From Proteobacteria bacterium UBA1847 (GTDB lineage Bacteria; Pseudomonadota; Gammaproteobacteria; Steroidobacterales; Woeseiaceae), in contig DDIP01000431.1 in assembly GCA_002338605.1 (NCBI GenBank), positions 1 through 6,940 on the forward strand: 6,940 nucleotides of DNA, written 5' to 3'. The notes beneath the pieces are model-generated. The model searched no databases. It saw nothing but the letters and a program-made list of their open reading frames with translations, and was not told where the DNA came from. Shown here one piece after another: positions 1-4,555 of this stretch (position 1 is the first letter of the stretch; every line of letters starts with the position of its first letter). Position numbers and translations under genes: made by a program.

Positions 1-481
1 GGGCAACGGTCAGGATCGGCAGTTCGCTTGCCGAGTCGAGGCTCTGTCCACCATCACTCGACGAAAATCGCGACACGTAGGACACCAGCGGCGATCCGCT
101 GCGCGTGTAGGAAGCATAGACGTACGACGTCGTTGGAAAATCCGGGTGAAAAGCGATGCCAAGCAGGCCACCCTCACCGGCTGCGTCGACTCGTCCACTG
201 ATGTCGAGGAACACGCTGGTCGACATGACGTTCGGATCGTTTGCAAAGACCCGGACCATGCCGCCCTTCTCAACGACGAACCAGCGCGTTGCATCGCCAG
301 GTGCCTGTTTCATTGCCAGGCCCTGGTTGAACGATAGATTGGTAAAGACGGGTTCTGTCGTAATCGCAGGCGTTGTCGGTGTTGGGGGTGGCGTGACGAC
401 CGGCAGCGGCCCACTGCCATCGCCACCACAGGCTGAAAGGGCGAGTACTGCAACGAAAATTGCGACGCGATTATTGCTCAT
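1..481 (-). CDS. PQQ-dependent sugar dehydrogenase, lipoprotein (N-terminal 160 codons, truncated by window edge)
   Basis: The frame reads from an ATG at 481 (complement) to the left edge without a stop. An in-frame TAA at 493-491 excludes a longer start. Residues 1-18 form a lipoprotein signal: Arg5, a hydrophobic stretch, and lipobox LSAC with Cys18. A Pro/Thr-rich linker (about 25-43) follows, then the start of a glucose/sorbosone dehydrogenase beta-propeller: RWFVVEKGGMVRVF (66-79), FLDISGRV (91-98) and the family hallmark GEGGLLGIAFHPDF (102-115). In characterised soluble PQQ glucose dehydrogenases the His of HPDF is, as I recall, the catalytic base; here it is His112. Such enzymes oxidise sugar aldehydes or alcohols with PQQ and calcium. 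The lipid anchor places this one in the periplasm or on the outer membrane. No strong Shine-Dalgarno is visible. The PQQ and calcium residues lie in the missing part, so activity and substrate cannot be judged. Family assignment is firm; specificity is unknown. Confidence 0.9.
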   Translation of the reverse strand, partial: MSNNRVAIFVAVLALSACGGDGSGPLPVVTPPPTPTTPAITTEPVFTNLSFNQGLAMKQAPGDATRWFVVEKGGMVRVFANDPNVMSTSVFLDISGRVDAAGEGGLLGIAFHPDFPTTSYVYASYTRSGSPLVSYVSRFSSSDGGQSLDSASELPILTVA

Positions 482-558
482 GGGATCAGCTTAAGGCGCG
501 GGGCGACGTCTGTCACGATGTCTCCAATCCGCGACTCGGGTCGGGTTTCTGCCAATGT

Positions 559-583
559 TGGACGTGAGTCACGAATACGTCGG
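559..583. repeat. Degenerate upstream unit of the 25-bp dyad array
   Basis: This 25-bp segment lies exactly 30 bp before the first clear unit. It keeps T-GAC-T at the left end and GTCG near the right end, but many other positions differ. Its exact register with the alternating 30/40-bp pattern, and the 5-bp spacer to the next unit, are the reasons for listing it. It could be a decayed copy or chance. Confidence 0.4.
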
Positions 584-588
584 TCGAA

Positions 589-723
589 TCGACATATACT
601 CCGGACATGTCGAAAAACTCGCCAAAAATCGACATATCAACCTGACAGGTCGATGCGATCGACATGTCGTTGAGACATGTCGATAAAATAGCAAAATATC
701 GACATGTCTGAGCAATGTGTCGA
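589..723. repeat. Array of four 25-bp dyad repeats (TCGACAT-N11-ATGTCGA), putative operator array of fic
   Basis: Units occupy 589-613, 629-653, 659-683 and 699-723. Each starts TCGACAT and ends GTCGA, and units 1 and 3 have the full right arm ATGTCGA. Spacers are 15, 5 and 15 bp, so starts step 40, 30 and 40 bp. Seen another way, eight boxes resembling the palindrome GACATGTC start at 591, 604, 631, 644, 661, 674, 701 and 714. They fall in pairs 13 bp apart, and four are exact (604, 661, 674, 701). The two 15-bp spacers (614-628 and 684-698) are both A-rich and match at 10 of 15 positions. Segments 589-658 and 659-728 therefore form a 70-bp tandem duplication, about 66% identical by hand count. 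The position between divergent genes and just before the fic ribosome-binding site argues for cooperative binding of a dimeric regulator. The regulator is unknown; the winged helix of the Fic protein is one candidate. Confidence 0.85.
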
Positions 724-735
724 ACCGTTCGACAC
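717..735. promoter_or_regulatory. Inverted repeat GTGTCGAA-CCG-TTCGACAC at the end of the array
   Basis: Two perfect 8-bp arms flank a 3-bp centre. The left arm is the right end of array unit 4. The right arm contains TCGACA (729-734), a half unit placed 30 bp after unit 4, in register with the array. It ends 12 bp before the fic Shine-Dalgarno, so protein binding or an RNA hairpin here could affect fic expression directly. Confidence 0.55.
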
Positions 736-747
736 GACGAGTGCCGC

Positions 748-752
748 GGAGG
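748..752 (+). promoter_or_regulatory. Shine-Dalgarno GGAGG deciding the GTG start of fic
   Basis: GGAGG sits 10 bases before the GTG at 763. An in-frame TAA at 760-762 directly precedes that GTG, so no earlier start is possible, and the site supports the non-ATG start. Confidence 0.7.
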
Positions 753-762
753 TCCATTGTAA

Positions 763-1917
763 GTGTCTGATTTTAATCCGAAAGAACCATACAACGACCT
801 GCCGCTGCTGCCGCCACCCACAGCGCTGGTCGAAAACACCGACATCCTGAAACGCTGCATCACCGCGCGTGTTGCCCTGGCGGAGCTCAAGCAGGCAGCC
901 GAGCTCATTCCGAACTCGGCGGTACTGGTGAATGCGCTCCCGTTGCTTGAGGCGCGGGCGAGCTCGGAAATCGAGAATATTGTCACGACGACTGACAAGC
1001 TGTTTGAGTTCGCTGATATCGCTGAGGATCGGGCCGATGCGGCGACGAAGGAGGCGCTCCGCTACCGGACTGCCCTTTATGAAGGCACCAAGATGGTCCA
1101 GCGACGCATGCTGACCACCGACATGGCCATCCAGATCTGCAGCACGGTCAAGGGTGTCGAGCTCGATATCCGGTCAGAACCGGGTACGACGCTGACCAGC
1201 CGGCTGACGGGGGAGACAATCTACACACCGCCAGTCGGCCAGCGGCTGCTCATCAGCAAGCTCGACAACTGGGCCGACTTCATGCACAGCAGCGTGGACA
1301 TCGACCCGCTCGTGAGAATGGCGATTCAGCACTACCAGTTTGAAGCCATCCACCCGTTCTCCGACGGCAACGGCCGCACTGGCCGGATCCTGAATATCCT
1401 GTTCCTGGTGGAGCTTGGACTGCTCGACTCGCCCATCCTCTACCTGAGCCGCTACATAATCCAGAACAAGGCTGCCTACTACCGCCTGTTGCAAAAGGTC
1501 ACATCCGAACAGGCGTGGGAACCTTGGATATACTTTATCCTTGACGGTGTCGAAGAGACCTGCACCTGGACGACGGACAAGATAAAGTCAATTCGCGAGC
1601 TTATGGAGCACACAGGCCAGTACGTACAAAAGCGACTGCCGAAGATCTATTCCTGGGAGCTTGTCGAGTTGCTGTTCAAGCAGCCCTATTGCCGTATCGG
1701 CAATATCGTCGATTCCGGCATCGCCAAACGCCAGACTGCATCCGTCTATTTGAAGCAGCTTTGCGATCTCGGGGTGCTGCGCGAAATAAAATCCGGCCGC
1801 GAGAACATTTTCGTACACCCGAAGTACATCGAACTCCTGACGGGTGAAGAAAATGTCTGGGTCTACTACCTGGGCGCCGATACCGACGATACGGATTTCG
1901 CCAGGAATATCGACTGA
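763..1917 (+). CDS. fic: Fic family protein adenylyltransferase, class II (SoFic-like)
   Basis: This is a 384-residue protein starting at GTG. Fic enzymes transfer AMP (or another phosphate-containing group) from a nucleotide to hydroxyl side chains of target proteins. Domain order is a Fic N-terminal helical domain (about 10-110), the Fic core (about 120-265) and a C-terminal winged helix (about 296-358). The class II inhibitory-helix motif (S/T)xxxE(G/N) is present as SSEIEN (67-72), with Glu71 expected to block the ATP gamma-phosphate site. The catalytic motif HPFSDGNGRTGR (197-208) is complete, with base His197 and Arg205/Arg208. The flap TGETIYTPP (149-157) is also present. Length and architecture match Shewanella SoFic-type enzymes. 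No separate antitoxin gene is visible, as expected for an intramolecularly inhibited class II enzyme. The upstream dyad array suggests tight transcriptional control, possibly autoregulation through the winged helix. Targets are unknown. All key residues are intact, so it is probably active when relieved of inhibition. Confidence 0.95.
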   Translation: MSDFNPKEPYNDLPLLPPPTALVENTDILKRCITARVALAELKQAAELIPNSAVLVNALPLLEARASSEIENIVTTTDKLFEFADIAEDRADAATKEALRYRTALYEGTKMVQRRMLTTDMAIQICSTVKGVELDIRSEPGTTLTSRLTGETIYTPPVGQRLLISKLDNWADFMHSSVDIDPLVRMAIQHYQFEAIHPFSDGNGRTGRILNILFLVELGLLDSPILYLSRYIIQNKAAYYRLLQKVTSEQAWEPWIYFILDGVEETCTWTTDKIKSIRELMEHTGQYVQKRLPKIYSWELVELLFKQPYCRIGNIVDSGIAKRQTASVYLKQLCDLGVLREIKSGRENIFVHPKYIELLTGEENVWVYYLGADTDDTDFARNID

Positions 1918-1927
1918 AATTTGGCGA

Positions 1928-1955
1928 TTGCCATTCGTCATGCAACGCGCATAAA
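1928..1955 (+). promoter_or_regulatory. Possible sigma70-type promoter before the membrane protein gene
   Basis: TTGCCA (1928-1933, 5 of 6 to TTGACA) is followed after 16 bp by CATAAA (1950-1955, 4 of 6 to TATAAT). It lies in the 80-bp gap after fic and would give a leader of roughly 35 bases. It is a visual match only; readthrough from fic is equally possible. Confidence 0.25.
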
Positions 1956-1985
1956 CTCCCACTTCGATTCGCCCGATACCAAGGC

Positions 1986-1990
1986 GGGAG
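1986..1990 (+). promoter_or_regulatory. Shine-Dalgarno GGGAG deciding a TTG start
   Basis: GGGAG lies 7 bases before TTG at 1998. The frame is open upstream into fic but contains no ATG, GTG or TTG between the fic stop and 1998, so this TTG is the supported start. Confidence 0.65.
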
Positions 1991-1997
1991 CCAGTAT

Positions 1998-2846
1998 TTG
2001 ACTATTAACAGCCCCAAGCTGTTTCAGTTTTTCAAGTATGTCGTATACACGTTGCTCGCATTCAATGTGTTCGTCTTCTGGCGCGAAGAATTTCTTGCCG
2101 CTGTCCTGCAATTTCCGAACGGTGTCGAAATCTCGCATATCATCGCGTCGTTTCCGGCAACAATCGATACGGCAGCCTGGCTCGTCCTGCTGCTGATGTT
2201 TGAGCTGGAAACCTACGTCCTCGAAGATCACGATTACAGTCCACGTGTCACCTGGTCGCTGCAGGGTGTGCGTGTATTTTGCTACGGCTTTATCGTCTAC
2301 GCATTTTACGGGTATGTCGCAAAGCTGGGGTTCATCTACGACGCCACGCCGCTGGCAAATGTGAGCGACCTTTGTGCGCTGGTCACCGATGGGTGGTCCT
2401 ACGCAGTCGACCTTGATGAGTATGTTGAGTTGACGGCGGCCAATTGCGCAGCTTTATCCGATGCAGGTGCATTTTTTCGATTTGATGCGATGCCTGCAGT
2501 CGTAGACTTGTCCGGACTGAACGATATCCGTCACCTCGCCTGGGTTGATGTAATCAATGCAGGCGTTTGGCTATTGGTCGTCCTGGTACTCGAGGTCGAT
2601 GTGCGGCTGCAGGAAAAGAATCGCTACGAGGGCCTGGCACTGCGCCTCAGCTATGCGACGAAGTACGTGCTGTATTCGCTGCTCTTGCTGGCGGCAATTT
2701 ACTGGGGCATCAAGGGCGACTTCGTGGATTTCTGGGATGCATTCCTCTGGCTCGTGGCATTCGTTTTCATTGAGCTCAACGTCTTCGAGTGGCGCCAGGA
2801 GGTCAAAGACGAGCAACAAAAGGCCGCCGCCGGCCTCACATCATAG
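1998..2846 (+). CDS. Six-TM membrane protein of unknown function with three related helical hairpins
   Basis: I do not recognise this 282-residue family. Six hydrophobic segments are visible, at about 12-30, 53-75, 88-110, 181-200, 222-240 and 246-263. Charges suggest both ends lie in the cytoplasm: the loop 203-222 and the C-terminus are rich in Lys/Arg, while the long 111-180 loop is acidic and probably periplasmic. That loop carries Cys126 and Cys150, a possible disulfide. Helices 2, 4 and 6 share a motif, (D/N)-x3-W-L-x6-E-x-(E/D/N): D57/W61/E69/E71, N187/W191/E199/D201 and D247/W251/E259/N261. Helices 1 and 5 share KYV(V/L)Y(T/S)LL (13-20 and 222-229). The protein thus appears to be three repeats of a two-helix hairpin. 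Glutamates at the membrane edge could serve in ion handling or helix packing, but no transporter or enzyme signature was found. It begins 80 bp after fic on the same strand. Coding status is well supported by length, composition and RBS; function is unknown. Confidence 0.85.
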   Translation: MTINSPKLFQFFKYVVYTLLAFNVFVFWREEFLAAVLQFPNGVEISHIIASFPATIDTAAWLVLLLMFELETYVLEDHDYSPRVTWSLQGVRVFCYGFIVYAFYGYVAKLGFIYDATPLANVSDLCALVTDGWSYAVDLDEYVELTAANCAALSDAGAFFRFDAMPAVVDLSGLNDIRHLAWVDVINAGVWLLVVLVLEVDVRLQEKNRYEGLALRLSYATKYVLYSLLLLAAIYWGIKGDFVDFWDAFLWLVAFVFIELNVFEWRQEVKDEQQKAAAGLTS

Positions 2847-2938
2847 AAACGTCAGAGTTTAATCAGGCCGGAATCATCAACTCCCGGGCCCATCGGCCGA
2901 CAATTCAGTCTCAATCCAACAGTAAACGGGCTGATGTC

Positions 2939-3040
2939 ATGACTTACGACAATCACGATCTGGACACTTCGATTATCATCCTGGGCATTACCTATGCGGC
3001 CCTTATCATCTTGTTGATTCGCTGGGTTGCGTCGCAATGA
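2939..3040 (+). CDS. Possible 33-residue single-TM microprotein
   Basis: An ATG at 2939 opens a 33-residue frame: an acidic polar N-terminus (MTYDNHDLD), one hydrophobic helix (about 10-28) and a short RWVASQ tail. This pattern fits small inner-membrane proteins that attach to larger membrane complexes. A weak AACGGG (2925-2930) lies 8 bases upstream. The same frame extends upstream to an ATG at 2789 inside the preceding gene. That extension is Arg-rich, low in plausible structure and overlaps the neighbour, so I prefer 2939. It follows the six-TM gene by 92 bp on the same strand and ends 16 bp before the convergent antiporter gene. It resembles no family I can name. The helix is convincing, but the short length and weak RBS leave real doubt. 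Confidence 0.5.
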   Translation: MTYDNHDLDTSIIILGITYAALIILLIRWVASQ

Positions 3041-3045
3041 TTGCG

Positions 3046-3069
3046 CGCCGACAGCACTAGACTGTCGCG
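3046..3069. terminator. Weak hairpin at a convergent gene junction, possible bidirectional terminator
   Basis: CGACAG (3049-3054) pairs with CTGTCG (3062-3067) across a 7-base loop. Two further GC pairs are possible past a one-base bulge. It spans the ends of the plus-strand small ORF and the minus-strand antiporter and includes the antiporter stop. No T-run follows on either strand, so intrinsic termination would be inefficient. Confidence 0.25.
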
Positions 3070-4424
3070 AGTCCGTAGCCGATGTAGGCTATCGATGCCA
3101 GGGCAGCAGCGACCAGTGCGTACGGAAGCTGGGTTAGCGCATGCTCCATCACGCCGACACCGCAGGCTTGAGCTGAAAGCACTGTCGCGTCGCCGTAGAA
3201 GCAGGCATGGCTGCCGAACGAACTGGCCGACAGCAAGGCGCCAATAACGAGCGGCGTTGGTACGTCCATCGCAACTCCCAGCGGCATGACGATCGGAATC
3301 GCGATCGCGAAGACACCCCAGGACGAACCGGTTGCGAACGCAATCAGCGCCATCGTCAGGAACACGACAAGTGGAAAGAACAACGGTGACATCAGTGGCT
3401 CAACTGTTGCTATCGCGAACTGTGGCAAACCGAGCTGATCGTTGACTGTTTTGAACATGAACGCGACCACGACAATCGCCAGCGGCGCCAACATTATTTT
3501 GAACCCCTCGAGGACACCGTCCAGTGCCGCGTGCGCACTGATCAGCTTCATCGCGACGACCAGCGGTATCGTCAGAAACAGCGTCGCAATGACGCCGCGC
3601 AACAGGTCAATGTCGAAATACCAGGAGAATCCGATCAACGACATTAGCGGGATCAGAAATACCCAGAGGTTGCTCTTGTGATTGCCGTCTTCATCGACGG
3701 GTCCTTCCGTTACTTCGAGCTGTTCAACAGGCTCCATGGCTGGCATGCCCTGCTTCGCGAGTTCCTCGGCGTTTTTCATGAGGCCCAGCAGTGGAAACTT
3801 TCCGGTGGCGACCAGCGGCACCAGCAGCAATGCGATAAACGGGTAGAACATGAAGGGTATCCCTGAAATGTACATGCGCATTCCCTCGCCCGCGTTCGCG
3901 ACTTCCGTCGACTCAAGGACACCCGCAAAGAAAACTGCCCAGGTCGAAATGGGAACGATCACGCAGGTCGGCGCGGCCGTCGAATCAACCACGTAGGACA
4001 GCATCGCCCTTGAGACTTTGAATTTATCGGTGACTTTCTTCATCGAGTTTCCGATGGCAATGGCATTGAGGTAATCGTCGATGAACATGACCATGCCAAG
4101 GAACCAGGTGACCAGCAGGGACTTGTTGCGGCTGTTCGCGCGTTTGGCCATTTTCCGGGCGAATGCCGACGCACCACCGGTCTGGATCAGGATGTAGATG
4201 AGGCTGCCCATAAGCCCACATACGGCAATTACCCAGCCAATGGTTTCGTCCTGCATGACATCAAGTGTGATGTCGGACAACATCCCGATGATGTTGCCGG
4301 GTGAAAGCAACAGAATCCCGACCAGGACTCCTGCGAGCAGGGCTGCGACCGGGCGGTGAGTCAATACGGCGGTGGCAATCACGACGGCCGTTGGAAGAAG
4401 ACTGACAATCCCGAACGTTTCCAC
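3057..4424 (-). CDS. NhaC-family Na+/H+ (or Na+-coupled organic solute) antiporter
   Basis: This 455-residue polytopic inner-membrane protein starts at GTG. The sequence is dominated by hydrophobic helices from residue 5 to the C-terminus, broken by an acidic Glu/Asp-rich linker at about 229-247 that is probably a cytoplasmic loop. Family signatures of the PF03553 antiporters are visible: FIDDYLNAIAIGNSMKKV (114-131) with paired Asp116/Asp117, VVDSTAAPTCVIVPISTW (145-162), ATGSSWGVFAI (364-374) and SSFGSHACFYGDATVLS (401-417). The two halves carrying similar discontinuous-helix signatures fit an inverted-repeat transporter. Characterised relatives exchange Na+ for protons, and others exchange carboxylates such as malate and lactate, so the substrate cannot be fixed from sequence. 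It is convergent with the fic group and divergent from the TonB-dependent receptor, which may supply a substrate across the outer membrane. Its start is tightly defined by an upstream stop and a good Shine-Dalgarno. Confidence 0.9.
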   Translation of the reverse strand: METFGIVSLLPTAVVIATAVLTHRPVAALLAGVLVGILLLSPGNIIGMLSDITLDVMQDETIGWVIAVCGLMGSLIYILIQTGGASAFARKMAKRANSRNKSLLVTWFLGMVMFIDDYLNAIAIGNSMKKVTDKFKVSRAMLSYVVDSTAAPTCVIVPISTWAVFFAGVLESTEVANAGEGMRMYISGIPFMFYPFIALLLVPLVATGKFPLLGLMKNAEELAKQGMPAMEPVEQLEVTEGPVDEDGNHKSNLWVFLIPLMSLIGFSWYFDIDLLRGVIATLFLTIPLVVAMKLISAHAALDGVLEGFKIMLAPLAIVVVAFMFKTVNDQLGLPQFAIATVEPLMSPLFFPLVVFLTMALIAFATGSSWGVFAIAIPIVMPLGVAMDVPTPLVIGALLSASSFGSHACFYGDATVLSAQACGVGVMEHALTQLPYALVAAALASIAYIGYGLATV

Positions 4425-4430
4425 AATCTA

Positions 4431-4434
4431 CCTC
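4431..4434 (-). promoter_or_regulatory. Shine-Dalgarno GAGG deciding the GTG start of the antiporter
   Basis: On the complement, GAGG is followed by six bases (TAGATT) and then GTG at 4424. The TAG is in frame, so translation cannot begin earlier except at the ATT next to the GTG. Confidence 0.65.
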
Positions 4435-4465
4435 GATAATTTGTTTTTGTTATTGGTTCACATTG

Positions 4466-4490
4466 TGCAACAGCGACGTTGCATCGTCGC
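4466..4490. promoter_or_regulatory. Two overlapping inverted repeats between divergent transporter genes, putative operator
   Basis: TGCAAC-N6-GTTGCA spans 4466-4483 and GCGACG-N6-CGTCGC spans 4473-4490. Both have perfect 6-bp arms, and they share 11 bases. Either could bind a dimeric repressor controlling one or both divergent genes. In RNA the two hairpins would be mutually exclusive. The regulator is unknown. Confidence 0.5.
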
Positions 4491-4508
4491 CGATAATAGT
4501 AATATATT
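4479..4508 (+). promoter_or_regulatory. Possible promoter of the TonB-dependent receptor
   Basis: TATATT (4503-4508, 5 of 6 to TATAAT) is preceded, with an 18-bp spacer, by TTGCAT (4479-4484), which matches the -35 consensus only at TTG. The proposed -35 lies inside the overlapping inverted repeats, which would suit repression or activation there. GATAAT (4492-4497) is an alternative -10 without a clear -35. Confidence 0.3.
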
Positions 4509-4541
4509 GACCGCAATAACTAACTACTCGACATTTCGATC

Positions 4542-4548
4542 GGGGGAG
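4542..4548 (+). promoter_or_regulatory. Strong Shine-Dalgarno GGGGGAG of the receptor gene
   Basis: The purine-rich GGGGGAG ends 7 bases before ATG 4556. That fixes the start so that the Arg-rich N-region and hydrophobic signal helix are both included. Confidence 0.7.
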
Positions 4549-4555
4549 ATTCCGG

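Noticed and set aside
146..494. Two plus-strand frames (146-337 and 156-494) inside the left gene
   Set aside because: They are antisense to the lipoprotein dehydrogenase frame, which has a signal peptide and a family motif; no homology-like features are visible in them.
640..650. ACCTG-A-CAGGT, a perfect 11-base palindrome reminiscent of a quorum-sensing lux box
   Set aside because: It is shorter than a lux box, lies inside array unit 2, and is explained by the GACAGGTC variant of the repeated box; no LuxR or LuxI gene is present.
659..689. TCGACA (659-664) and TAAAAT (684-689) as a fic promoter
   Set aside because: Each box is 5 of 6 to consensus, but the 19-bp spacer is long and TCGACA is simply the repeat arm, so the match is not independent evidence.
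559..734. Plasmid-type iterons or a CRISPR array
   Set aside because: Units are dyads with short, similar 5- and 15-bp spacers, unlike CRISPR spacers. No replication initiator or cas gene is present.
513..998. 161-codon minus-strand frame overlapping the array and the start of fic
   Set aside because: It is antisense to a clearly identified Fic gene, and its central part is just the translated repeat array with recurring Cys/Met/Ser/Asp words.
2789..2938. N-terminal extension of the small ORF to an ATG at 2789
   Set aside because: It overlaps the six-TM gene, is Arg-rich and unstructured, and the hydrophobic microprotein is complete from 2939.
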